Below are positions 45,901 through 57,010 of a stretch of DNA of 64,000 nt, piece after piece. Below the pieces are notes generated by a model that saw nothing but the letters and a program-made list of their open reading frames with translations, had not been told where the DNA came from and searched no databases. How positions within the stretch are numbered: the first letter of the stretch is position 1; each line of letters begins with the position of its first letter. The DNA is from Icerya purchasi (Eukaryota > Arthropoda > Insecta > Hemiptera > Monophlebidae), in NCBI GenBank assembly GCA_039619475.1, contig CM077115.1:311626734-311690733 (forward strand). Reading direction: 5' to 3'. The position numbers and the translations under genes are program-made.

Positions 45901-48900
45901 GACTACTATCGGGAAAAGTCATCGATATTAATGTAGTGAAATATCGATTGATTTTGATTATTTTAAATTTTGTGAACGAGATTTCGAGCAAGCAGTGAAG
46001 AATTAATTAGCATAATATGAGTTAGCTACAGCCAGTTAGGAAGATTAAGATTTACAGTAAATATAGGGCGCGGCAGATATGCCGTTGAGCAATTTTTTCG
46101 TAATAATGATTGTGCTACACTTTTACAGTTCGCGATTTCCAAAAACGTTTCGCGTTTAGTGGTAAAAAAAAAAAACCTGTGTCCACCAACAAAAACTTTA
46201 CCAACATGGGTCAAAAACTTCCGAGAAACTATTGTTCACGAAAAGCTCCTCCACTGACCCAAAGTTACGGCTTGAATGGGAGTTGTGGCGTGGGGTGTCA
46301 TCGACCACTTATTTTTTCGACGATATAGTTAACGGCGAACGTTCCAATCGGCTGTTAAATGATTTTATGCGACCCGAACTGTCAAGGAGAGGAGGTTACG
46401 AGGTAGCTGGTTCGAGCAAGACGGCGCGTCGTGTCACACGGCAAGTGAAACGATGATCTGTTTGGGACGAATGTTTGGTAGACGTTTAATTTCAAGAAAC
46501 GCGCAGGGATCTTTCTGTCTGTCTATGATTTTTTTTTTTTTTTTCTGTGGGGTATTTGAAATCAAAAGTATACGAAATTAAACCTCGAGACCTGGAAGAG
46601 TTGGAAACCGAGATTTGACGTCATGCCGCGGCTATTCCGACGACTATATTGGCTAAAGTTTATGGTGATTTTGTTTTGCGACTTCATAATTGTATCGAAA
46701 ATAAGGGTCTTCATTTAAATGATTTTATATTTAGAACTTCACACTTGTCGACATAAATAAATACATCAGAAAAAATGTTCTTTCTTGCTCTTTCCAGCGC
46801 GACCAAGCTTATTTTCCTAACTTACATTCAGATGGCGCTATTACATTTTGAAATACGGTCGGTTTCTCTGCCGCACCCTATACTACGAGAATATTAACAC
46901 TGGATAAAAATGGCAGGTGAATTTTAAAAGCGTAAAAGCAAAAGAAAAAAAAAATGGAACCTGCTCTTAAGTAAAGGAAAGTGACAGAAATTATTTCAAA
47001 AACTTATCTTGAAATTAGAATTGAAAAATTTCTCTGTAAATATGGGAAGTAACGTATTAAAACTGCCACAAAAGATGGACAAATAGTGATTTATTGGCAC
47101 TTAAAAATAAATGATATATATTATCTGCAGAACTTTCTTCGAATTTAAAGGTTAATATAAATCTGCTAATGAATGTCGTTTGAAGAAAAAACGAAAATAA
47201 CGACGCCTAATGTTATTACATAGGTTCAAAAACAGAAAGGAAAACGATTCGAAGTTATAAATTACCTAAAACGAAAGCGACATATCCCCCCTTCAAAAAA
47301 AAAAAAAAAAAGAACAGTTGATCAGCTTTTGAAATCTCAGTGAACACGAATAGAAGATACAACTAATAATATATTTTCGGAAGAAAGTAAAATTTCAGTT
47401 TACAGTAGAGAAAAATGAAAATAACGAAAGCTATGGATGTATATATTGCGTTCATTGAAAATTTTAAAGTTCTCTAAATACGGAGGGGAATTTATCGTGC
47501 TACAGGGCATTCTACATGAAACCACAAGAATTTTATACTAAAATTAGAAGTGTCCATCGTACACATAAAGGCACGATAATCGGAGGTAAAAAAAACGTAA
47601 CTCTTAAATGAGAATGATGTTGTTGTGATTACAATAGAATCGCTATTTGAACGAAATAAAACCGAATACGAAAATTTATACAATATCGGTATAATCACAA
47701 AAGATCGGTAATTCGAAGAATATCGTTAATAGCGATTAAAATTAAAATTAGTGAGATCTCTTAGAAAAAATTATACTTTGTACATTTTAAGAATAGGCTT
47801 TTAAACAGTTTGGGAAATTTAATCGATTACTAAAACTCGCATCTATTTATTATTAACTTGCATTTGTTTTCACGTAAGGATTGATAATTTATTGCAACCT
47901 AAAAAGTTTAATTTACGTCATTTCTGAGCATTTTTGAATTCTAAAAAGAAATAAAACATGACATATAAAAGAATGAATGTGAAGTTATTAAAACCATCGA
48001 CATGATGGAAACTATATAAGTATGTTTATTTAAATAATTTTTTCTTTATATCTTACGGATATGTTCGAAATAAATTGGAGTAAACGTATTTAATAATGTA
48101 TATAACTTACGTTTTTGTTTGTTTTTTTTTATTTATTTTTTGCCTTGTAAGTATGCCGCTAACTCTAGGCTCCCTAATGCTCTTGTTGCGTTACATGATT
48201 TTGTAAATACCTCATCTGGTGACAAGAATTTCGTGATTACATGCGCATTGTTCCTTTTTGAAATGTTACTATTCCTGTATAATAAATCTGGTAGTTTTGT
48301 TCGTTTTAATCGTGTTAAGTTGTCTACTAAAGTAATCACCAAAACATTTAAGTTATAATCTAATTTATAATCGCATTGGCTATTATTCTCTATATTTGGT
48401 CTTTGACAGTTTTTTCAATCATCGTGTAATGTAAGATTTTACTTTTCCAAAGAGCATCTTTAATTGTTTTTAATATTTTATTTTGGAAACGTATTTAATG
48501 GTTATTTTTTTTTTTTTTGGCACAGAGCCCTAAATTTGACATCCATATATGTCTATAGAAGTTTGAGTTTGATTACATGATACTATTTTATTTTCTAGTG
48601 ATAGCTCCAATTTCCTTCCTAAAAGCTACAACGTATTTCTAAATTTTATATTTAAATAATTTCGTTTTTTGACTGCGTGTGTTCCTCCATGTCAACCGTT
48701 TTCCTAAATGGATTCCAAGATATTTCACTGATTCTTTAACTGGAGTCATTTGATTTTTCCCTTTGAATATTATTGCTTTTTTTTTTTTTTTCCATTTATA
48801 AACGTTTTGTGGACAGGTTTCTTTTCATTATTATTTGGCACTGCTTAAACCATTTCGCTATTATATTAACAGCTGACTGCAAGAGGTCTTTGGGGTTTTC

Positions 48901-51164
48901 CAAGCATAACAATTTGTGAAAATTTAAGGCGAATAGGAAAACACTTTAACAGAAGTATGGCAATAAAGATACATATGTTAATGAGACAAATTGTTTTTGT
49001 TAATTTCATTACCCTGTATGTAAACAAATCATAATCAGCAGTTTTATTTGGATTCATAGTTTGAATTCACGATTTGAATTCGCCAAGAGACGTAATTTAA
49101 ACAGTGTATCACTTTAAATGGTTTCATGACAACATATTATACTGGTGGTTCTTCAGGTGTCTCTAAATATGTATACCATTTTCCCCAGTATACCGTTGAT
49201 TATAATCATAGTTAAACAAATTTTTCTCTCTCTTTTTACTCAAGCATACGCGCAATGAAGGTTCAGAAGCGCCGTTTTAAGTGACAAATTAAAAATTAGT
49301 GTATGTAAAATCGTGTTTGTTGAAAAAATTGATTAAATGTATATAAATTCGTGTTTTTAATTTTATTTGGGTGTATTCTGTGTTGCTAACTAATGATGGA
49401 CTATGCCCGAAAATGTTTCTAAAATAAGTCATTTTAATTTATTTAAGTAAATTATTTTATACTTATTTTTGTTTGTTATTGAGGTATTTATTTATTTTAT
49501 ATTTAATTTCTTTATTACTTCATTTCACTTATTACGCATGCAGATAGATATAATAAGCACGAAAAAAAATCTTTTATCACTTTCGCAAACACTTACAAAT
49601 GGAAGATTGAAAACAAAATCTCATCTGCTGGATCGTGAAAGACTACTAAACAAAAATTTAACGGAAACCGAAATTGCGGATATATGTAATAATTCAAAAG
49701 GCTGGCCGTATTTTAAAGATATATTCATGGTTTCCGGATTAACGGGTAACGGAGTTGGGGATATCAGGGTAAGTAAACAAACATTAGTACAAAAAGTTCG
49801 ATTTTGATTAATCAGCAGTATTTTGATTTAAACAAATGGTTTGATTTTTCACCTTCCTTTTTTTTTTTCAGGCTTATCTTCTGGATCATGCGAAACCTGG
49901 AAATTGGCCATTTTCAGCGTCTGAATTTACCGATCAAGATCATTTTAAATTTATAGAACACGTAATATTCTGTAAATTGTTAGATAATTTACCGAATGAA
50001 ATACCGTATAATGTTAAAATAGGGATGGAATATTTCAGCCGCGATAGTAGTGGTACGTTTTAAATTATTTCTAAGAATTAAAATTAGGATGAAAATAAGA
50101 AATTAAAAATCTCAACGTATATATACAAGCTTTTCCGCATTAATTTTATTCCGACGAGTCGAAGTAAAAAACAAAACCAATTTGCTTGCAAAATTTATTC
50201 GTCGCAGACACGATCAAACACGACTAATAATTCCAATCTACTGTGATGACGAAAAACCTGTTTTATGACGTTTGTTTTTAGTCAAGCGCTTAATATAAAT
50301 ACTCGTTAGAATATATATCTAACACGACAACAACGTTAGATCTTGTGCGAGTGTCGCGCATTCATGCGCAGTCTAAAAATCGGAGCTACGCGATTGATGG
50401 TGGTATCTGCGACATGGTTTGCTTGCTATATTTGACACATTCAGGGTGGCCATCCAAACGGGAAATAAGCCGGGAATTTTACTGTAAAACCGGGGAAAAA
50501 TAGCCAAAAATGATATTTTTAATAAGAAAAAATTATTTAAAGCGACAAATGAATGCATTTTTTAATGTACTTTGCTCAAAATAAATTACGAAGTTCTGTT
50601 GTATTTTCATATAAAGTATGCTGTGGCGGTCAAATATTATCAATAGTAACAAAAAAATTTCTCATTCTTCTTTTATACAATTCTAGTAATCAGGAAATCG
50701 ACAAGATTTAGACCGAGCAAACTGATAGGATTTGGACCAGGGAATTTAAAAATTATATTTCAGTGGCCACCATGTAATAGTCACGTGGTAGGCAATGGTA
50801 AGCCATCACACTTATACCACCATAGGATATATGCGCGTTAATGGAATTGCATTGATAACAAGCGATTGCGATCAGCTCGGAACTATAGTCTTGCGTCTAC
50901 ACTGTCGTCTTCATTAGCGTCGCACATCAACTATTACTATGTAAATTTAGCAGTAGGTATAAAATGCATCTCCCAATTTGGCCGAGTCGAATGATTTTTA
51001 GTCATGACGTGTGTCAAGTATTTTAACATTTTTCTAGAAAGTGGCATACTAAATCGTTCAGCAATATGGTAACTGATAAATTTATTATACGCCGTCCGTC
51101 GCTTTTAATAATTGTTTATATCAACAAACATTCAAAACGTTTCTTGAGTATTCTCTAAATTTTA

Positions 51165-51237
<73 letters not shown>

Positions 51238-51476
51238 TGGTACGGTCTTTGTTTACAGATACTGTTATTGCGGTACTTTTATTAGGATGCAGCTCATCGA
51301 GAGCGGAAAAAGTTGTAATGGGTAACGGTGGATCACGAATTAAAAAAATCGCTCTTGAGGCTGAACGTGATTTACGACATTTTTTCTTAAGCGATGTACG
51401 TTTAAAGTTAGTTGTTACTTCGAAATATAAAGTCACTAAATCCCCGATACCTTTGGAGGATTCCATTTCAGTTTGA
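41305..51476 (+). CDS. ERAL1: ERAL1 homologue, mitochondrial Era-like GTPase (six exons)
   Basis: Exons by frame and GT-AG sites: 41305-41529, 44728-44852, 45293-45467, 49544-49768, 49872-50052 and 51259-51476. Together they encode about 382 residues in an unbroken frame (human is about 437). Exon 1 gives a basic presumed mitochondrial presequence and the P loop GVPNVGKS. Exon 2 gives KIHTTRCKARG (G2) and DTPG (G3). The exon 3-4 junction splits the NKxD motif (NK then ID). Exon 4 has GWPYFKDIFMVSGLTG. Exon 5 has PGNWPFSASEFT and NEIPYNVKI. Exon 6 has a KH RNA-binding domain (EKVVMGNGGSRIKKIA). The protein chaperones the 3' end of mitochondrial small-subunit rRNA during ribosome assembly. Introns hold a small gene candidate, transposon relics and a SINE. 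Confidence 0.93.
41530..42990. other. ERAL1 intron 1, 5' part
   Basis: AT-rich, with a (TA)n run near 41724-41760 and an imperfect tandem duplication of about 120 bp: the AAATAAATCGTAA ... GTAAATAAAAATACGG block near 42015-42090 recurs near 42135-42200. An (AAAT)n run occurs at about 42942-42969. A weak tRNA-B-box-like stretch near 42885-42900 may be a SINE scrap. Confidence 0.5.
42997..43409 (+). CDS. Candidate two-exon small gene nested in ERAL1 intron 1 (74 codons)
   Basis: Exon 1 is 42997-43071, with start MERLMNLLNKTLG and donor GTAAGA. Exon 2 is 43260-43409, with acceptor CTTTTTAG, beginning QDLLTDKLRTFEPGTRPD and ending in TAA. Both splice sites are in phase 0 and the joined frame is open for 74 residues. 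The composition is protein-like (balanced charged residues, Pro/Gly turns) and unlike the surrounding low-complexity AT-rich DNA. The amphipathic, basic, Leu-rich N-terminus could be a mitochondrial targeting signal. I do not recognise the family. It could also be an alternative ERAL1 exon pair, but ERAL1 already reads cleanly from exon 1 into 44728. No transcript evidence is available. Confidence 0.45.
43410..44727. other. ERAL1 intron 1, 3' part
   Basis: AT-rich, with an A-run near 43510-43527. No recognised repeat or exon was seen up to the acceptor at 44726-44727. Confidence 0.5.
44853..45292. other. ERAL1 intron 2
   Basis: Donor GTAAGT at 44853 and acceptor TTTAG ending at 45292. AT-rich with A runs; nothing else was recognised. 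Confidence 0.8.
46020..46770 (+). pseudogene. Mariner/Tc1-like (DUF4817-type) transposase relic in ERAL1 intron 3
   Basis: The plus-strand fragments are RNNDCAT near the helix-turn-helix start (about 46100), then after a large deletion FFDDIVNGERSNRLLNDFM (about 46314-46370). The last part is YEIKPRDLEELETEI, IPTTILAKVYGDFVLRLHN and KGLHLNDFIF (about 46570-46735). These are landmarks of insect DUF4817/DDE_3 transposases. The catalytic aspartates are mostly lost and there are several shifts. It is transcribed in sense with ERAL1 pre-mRNA but removed with the intron. Confidence 0.65.
46771..48279. other. ERAL1 intron 3, middle
   Basis: AT-rich. An A-rich run occurs at about 47297-47312. No further recognised element. 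Confidence 0.4.
48280..48905 (-). pseudogene. Jockey-type LINE relic (reverse transcriptase C-terminus) in ERAL1 intron 3
   Basis: Read on the minus strand, it shows AVNIIAKWFKQCQI, then after a disrupted stretch KESVKYLGIHLGKRLTWR, and near its end VDNLTRLKRTKLPDLL. The last block parallels the end of the intact jockey ORF2 at 12872 (LLDNSLDVRRLKRSRPFDLA). Stops and shifts are frequent. It is a much older relative of the intact jockey and lies antisense to ERAL1. Confidence 0.6.
50440..50990 (+). mobile_element. Long-subfamily SINE copy, 5' truncated, in ERAL1 intron 5
   Basis: It shares successive blocks with the minus-strand copy at 37006-37706: GTGGCCATCC, GCCGGGAATTTTACTGTAAA, AAAATAGCCAAAAA, TTTGGACCAGGGAATTTAAA, GTCTTGCGTCTACACTGTCG and AAAATGCATCTCCCAATTTG. 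The tRNA-like head and the extreme 3' tail are missing. Confidence 0.65.
51174..51234. repeat. (TA)n microsatellite next to the ERAL1 exon 6 acceptor
   Basis: About 30 TA units end some 25 bp before the CAG acceptor at 51256-51258. The polypyrimidine zone between them is short (TTTTTGG and TCTTTGTTTACAG). Confidence 0.9.
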
Positions 51477-52915
51477 ACTCCTAGCTCCACATTAAAACTG
51501 GTAAAGTTGTTTTAATTATTTGCTTTGTTTTGTATTTTTTTTTCTCTTCCTATTACAACGCAATGCTGATACACAAATTATAGTGATTTTTAAGGACATC
51601 TTGTTTGTCAGAAAGACGACCACTTTATTATAATATAAATAAAAAAAAAAAAAACGTCATTTGAATGCAAACAACAATTCTATAGAGAGCTCCGAATAGG
51701 CGTTTAATATAAATAATTTGATACAATTAACAACTTTTACTACAATTCAGAATTCCGGGCAGAAAATCAATTTTAAACGTTGCAACTTTGCTTAACTTAT
51801 TTAGTCGCGCTATGTTCGATCAACCATCAGGTGTGCGCCGATATTCGTAAAAGCTTATTTACCTAACATCCGCTTCAAACTTAATTTTGAACTTTTCTCC
51901 CAGAACTTCTCTTTATTCGGCGCAGTCCTGGAATACAGTTTGAGAATAGATTACTAGATTCATTTTGGAAATCTTCAAATTTGAGCTTTGTTCTAGCACT
52001 TGTATTAATTGTTCCTATTTGTTCCTCTTCAGTATTCAAACGTGACATCATAAATGATGTACCTCTCTGTACAAATGCTCTGTTTCTCCTGTTCTCCGTA
52101 TTTGAAATATGCGCAAGTTTTAGCACATTTTTTAAATTTTAATCCCGTAAAAATCTCACATACTTTTTAAACGTGATAATGGATTTAAAGATTTTTTCTT
52201 TTGATTTCGCAATTAAACCAGCATAGTCATTTTTTTTATAATTTCGTGTATTAATGTGATTAAAGTTAAGAAAGTTGTAAAAAAAAGTATCGTTAAGTGT
52301 AAGAGAAGAAATTTCGAAGAAAAATAATCGAGAAAAAAGAATTAAAGTAGAATAGCTATGATCGATGAACATACGGTTACCGTTCATTTCGAAATTATCT
52401 AAATTTCGTTAAAATTAATTTCCGGAAATAAATTCCGCCTGATTTCACAATATCAGGTAGTATTACGTACGACCATTCATCATTTCTTGATTATTGCACA
52501 CGTTTACATCGGGACATCCGAATTACATGCAAAAATAATATTTTAATGTAAACGCCGAAGAAAAAAAGAGACACGTTCCTTTTTCCAACGTACTTTGTTA
52601 TAATTGGCGCCTTTTATTTTCCACAGGAAGTGTGTGATTATTATATTCAAGGCTGACAGCGAGAAGAATTGCGCAAACACAGAAACGTTGGAATTATCGA
52701 ACTTGCCGCAGCATAAAATTATGTGACTTAATTCGGACGTTAAGCTGCAAAAATCGAGAAAGTAGATCGTGTACGTTTCGGCTACTTGGTTTAATCTGTA
52801 CGCGTGATTTTATTTTTAAACTGAACGGAAAAAAAAACAAACAAAAAAACTAGTGATTATTACGGAATAAATATACGCGTTTTATTATTTAAATTTATTT
52901 TTTTTTTTTTTTAAC
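51477..52915. other. Region downstream of ERAL1
   Basis: An AATAAA at about 51637 before an A-run could be the ERAL1 polyadenylation signal. Two adjoining minus-strand frames (52387-52139 and 52126-51881) read like one broken protein but match no family I recognise. The remainder is AT-rich. Confidence 0.4.
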
Positions 52916-52919
52916 ACCA

Positions 52920-55020
52920 GCGACAAAGTTAATGTGAAATCAGTCCTTTGCTGTACGGTATATATGTCTTCAATATTGCTTACAATGTTCCTAAAAGTGT
53001 CATAATCTAGCAAGTCGCCGGTTATATTACGCTCACGTAACTGTGCTTCAGTTAAATCTTGTGGAAGCTTAATTTTAAAATCGGTTGCAAATATCTCAAG
53101 TTTCTTCTAGATTTGAGCCCAGAACACCCCGTTTTCATTCAATTCAGTAAGCGCAATAACGGTCATGAAAATAACTACATTACCGTTAAAAACACCAAGA
53201 TTGATAATAGCAGCTGCAATGTTAAATTCTTAGGCATCACATGTGATCATAAATTTCGTTCGAAAAGCAAATCGACATTGTCCAAAATAGGTGTTTTACA
53301 GCTCTAAATTGAATTAAATTTTCCAGAGGCACCTGGTAGAAAGCCAAACCAGACTTTCTTCTGCTCATGTACAAAAGTTTCGTCCGCTCCCATTATAGAC
53401 TATGGTCGTTTTGTATACTTCCCTGCCCAAAAGAAACAGATACACAAACTTGAACAAGTTCAAAATAGAGATGCGCAAGAAGTTGAATATATATGTATAT
53501 CTGCTTTTCAACCCCAACACTGCCAGAGTTACGTATCTCATATCTCTATATGTAGTGTATAGTCGCAATCTTTGACTGCCTATTCAACTCCAACTCCGCG
53601 AAGCAAGAAAGTAACAGAACGCCCTTGAACACGGTGTGCATGTGCGCAGCTAACGCTTTTCGAAGTTAAGATATGTGAAGTCACCCCGCTAGTAATAAAT
53701 CCGACTGTGTCCAGATTGACAACATTCGTTTGTTGTGCGACGTCTTTCGAATTTGAGATATAGTACATATCGTCGAAGATATATCCGGCTGTGTCTGAAC
53801 ACAAATATATTTCTGAAGATATAACTGTGTCCGCAGTTACCCGTGCCTACTTCAGAGCACTGCAATCAGACCCACACTCGGGTACAGAAACAGTACGCCA
53901 ACAAACATCATGATCGCAGAAGCCAAACTTACCACAAGTAAAGAACGTTCTATGTTCCTGCACAAAACCTTTGCAACAAAAAAATCGCTAATCTATTCCA
54001 CTCTTTTCAATCTCAGAAGTAGCCGAAAATATAACATTTTAGAGTCCTTAAAAATATCCCTTTACAACTCGAAACCTTGCTTACAGATCACAACTATCCG
54101 ATATATACCTCCAACTACGACATCCTCACTCACAAGATGAATCTTAACACCAACTCTTTCTCCGCACAAAAAGAATGTAATAGAATTAAAACTTAGTCAA
54201 CTTCATCCAATTAACCACACAAAAACACAACGCCATTAAGATAATATACAGATGGGAGCAAGGCTGAAAACTTCTCGTCAACAGACTGCGCCGCTTCTTG
54301 TCCGTATTTCGAAACCATTGTTAAAAGCAACATCGATAAAAGATGCTCAATTTTTACCGCGAAAATAATCGCTCCTGTAAACGCTGTCAAACTAATTTCG
54401 AAACTTCCCCAATCGAAATATCATTAATAGCGACTCCTTAGGCGCACTGCAATCAACCGAGCAGTCCCAAAAATGGTTTATATTGAAATCAGTAAATCCG
54501 GGAAATTAAAAGCATGATACTAAATTTCAATCAGTCGACTGCAAACGATAGTAAAATTCGGCTAGTTTGGATCCCAGCACAGCAGGCCATTGAGAGAGCA
54601 ATGAAATCGGTAATTCACTCGCTAAGGAAACATCTTGTCAAACCGCAGATTCAGCTTTCAAACTTTCTCTCACAAATTTCAAATATTCTAGCAAAAAAAT
54701 CGCAATCCGTAACTCCTTCCAACAATTAACATTCGTTGCTCAAAGTAAATCCGTCGAATACTTTTCCAAATTTTTTCAACCACCGTAGCAAATTCTCTAG
54801 TTTTAACCTCGCTCGAGAAGTCATACGTACTATAAACGGATGCTGAGCGAATATCATTATAGTCTACATGCCTCCTTGGCTCGAGTCGACCTTATCACAA
54901 ATCCTGCTTGCTACTGCGACGCCTCCATACAAGATCTAAATCATGTTTTCCGGCAGTGTCTAAAATACGAGACATCCAACGTTCAACTCTGTTAATTGCT
55001 TTGAAGCGTTCCAAGATTAA
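52920..55020 (+). mobile_element. Decayed I/LOA-like LINE, 3' half, with a secondary insertion
   Basis: Frameshifted plus-strand translation shows VKFLGITCDHKFRSKSK (about 53210-53265), MYKSFVRSHY (about 53367-53396), GYRNSTPTNIMIAEAKLTTS (about 53875-53935), an RNase H part (SDSLGALQSTEQ near 54430, IRLVWIPAQQAI near 54555-54590) and a cysteine-type C-terminal block (CYCDASIQDLNHVFRQC near 54910-54960). Codons for the QNRDA and IRPTLGYR blocks are separated by about 370 bp of foreign sequence (about 53477-53842). Its clade is different from both the jockey and RTE-like copies in the window. Confidence 0.65.
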
Positions 55021-55076
55021 TCCACCAATCAATATTTATAAAACGTTATTTCGATTTTTATCAGATTGTAATTTAA

Positions 55077-55488
55077 AAAATGCTTTTTTACAAAAAATAA
55101 AAATACCGACTTCAAGGTTTATTATAAAAATTTAAAAATGCACTAAAAAGTAAAAAATAATTACTCTCGATAAAATATATATATCAGAGTGATATAACTT
55201 AAGGTGATATCGTAATTCTTATACAACATTAACTTTTTGGAGTTGGCATCAAATTCATGTTAAAAGAATAATTAAAAACTGCATTAAGTTTTTAATTATT
55301 CTTTTAACATGAATTTGATGCCAACTCCAAAAAGTTAATGTTGTATAAGAATTACGATATCACCTTAAGTTATATCACTCTGATATATATATTTTATCGA
55401 GAGTAATTATTTTTTACTTTTTAGTGCATTTTTAAATTTTTATAATAAACCTTGAAGTCGGTATTTATTTTTTGTAAAAAAGCATTTT
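55077..55488. repeat. Near-perfect 200-bp-arm palindrome with a 6-nt loop
   Basis: The left arm (about 55077-55281) and right arm (about 55288-55488) are inverse copies with only a few length differences. The loop is GCATTA. Both arms contain ACCGACTTCAAGG / CCTTGAAGTCGGT, the terminal motif of a widespread insect inverted-repeat transposon. A transcript through it would fold into a long double-stranded hairpin. Confidence 0.9.
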
Positions 55489-55876
55489 ATTTTTTACTTT
55501 TTAGTGCATTTTTATTCAATTAAATTAAAACATTTATTTCCACGGTAAAAACACCAAAAGCTACATTTCCATGGTAATTTGGCAAATTTATAGTATTTTA
55601 AGTCAAAAATCTAATCCGACGGTGAAAACAATCATGAATGAAAAGCATCCAAAAAGCTTCAATCTCCCGCATTATTAAGGATAACTCAAAAACTACCGGT
55701 CGGACCTTGATCAAATTTAAATGGGACCACATGACAAACACCACCTTTCAAATAAAAGAAGAATCATCAAAATCGGTTCATCTAGAAGAAAGTTCTGTGG
55801 TAACACACATAAAAAAAAAAAAAAAAAAAAAATACAGTCGAATTGAATACCTCCTCCTTTTTTGAAGTCGGTTAAA
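55489..55876 (+). mobile_element. Right part of a TTAA/ACCGACTTC-type inverted-repeat transposon
   Basis: It contains AATCCGACGGTGAA, AAAGCATCCAAAAAGCTTC and ATCAAAATCGGTTCA blocks, an A run, and the end CTCCTCCTTTTTTGAAGTCG followed by GTTAA. I recognise this from many insect genomes as a non-coding repeat. Together with the palindrome it forms a rearranged, non-autonomous element. Confidence 0.6.
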
Positions 55877-56689
55877 AATTGAAACTATATGTTAAATGGA
55901 AATTGTTACATAAGTTGATATGTGGATAAATTGTTTAGTCGCATAATAATCATATTGGAGAGTAAATGTGCAAATATATATAGTGTCGCCACATATTGGA
56001 AAAATTTTACTAATTACGGAAACGAATTTTTATACCAAGAACGTATAATATATTCGAAAGCAAGAAAACAAAAATAATAAGATGCACGGAACGAACGATT
56101 GCACTGTGTCTTTGTTCAACGTAAAACAAATTTAAAAAAAAAAGTCAATTAACGTTTTTAAAAATCTAAACTACAGTTCCGCCGTAAGACAGTTACATAA
56201 AGGTTTTTTTTTTTTTTTGAAAATACTTCTGAATTTGTATAATTATTATAAAAAATTATAAATCCAAATTTACCCCAAAGTATTGATAAAAATAAATAAA
56301 CTATTCGAGATTAAGAAAACCTCGTTTCTCTCCTAATTTTTTACATATCGGTAATGACAGTCTTACACAAATTTATTATTACCAATCCGCCGCCAAATGC
56401 ATGAAACGGTGGTAGTGTTGTGCGCATTTTGTTAATAGAAATCGCTTTTAGATCACTTTTTTTTAACATCGTTAGAAATGTCTTTATATGCGTGACTTAA
56501 CTTCCATGCCATTTTATGCGGAAAACCGACGTCATCAGTTATTATTCACTTTCTTTAGATCATCTATCTTTTTTTTTTTTTTTACGTTGCTGAAATTATA
56601 ATCTAAAAGTCTAATTACAAGCCGTTTACTGCCTCCCCTTCCGACACAATCTTATATATTCATAAGCATGTGCAAAGAAGAGTGAAGAT
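55877..56689. other. AT-rich spacer
   Basis: T/A runs and nothing recognised. Confidence 0.4.
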
Positions 56690-57010
56690 CTGAGTGGATA
56701 ACACAAAAAAACTTTCCTCAGAAGCATTAAACTAACCAACGATTCCTGGTGGTCTCCCGATGACATAAACAGGAACAATTATTCCGTACTTAATCGTCTC
56801 CGGACGGGTCATCATATTGCTGCATCACACATCTTTATACCAACAGCCCCCCACCAACGAGGTGTCCTATGTGTAGGCTGCCAAACGAACCAACTGCGAT
56901 ATTTATAACTCCAAGAAGCTCGCGCAGCGCCGGAAAGCGCATAATATTGTAATGTGTACATTACATGTATATAGATGTATAGAAATAAAATAAATAAAAA
57001 AAAAAACAAG
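56690..57010 (+). mobile_element. LINE C-terminal relic
   Basis: The plus-strand translation gives NDSWWSPDDINRNNYSVLN, RLRTGHHIAASH and VLCVGCQTNQL, matching the NRLRxGH and zinc-finger end of I/R1-like LINE ORF2. It is preceded by AT-rich DNA and ends in an A-rich tail (about 56985-57006). Confidence 0.5.

Noticed and set aside
51173..51490. 105-codon minus-strand frame next to ERAL1
   Set aside because: It runs antisense through exon 6 and then through the (TA)n tract as an Ile-Tyr repeat.
51881..52387. PIF/Harbinger-like transposase
   Set aside because: I tried to match the two minus-strand frames to a Harbinger N-terminus, but no catalytic or helix-turn-helix block could be aligned.
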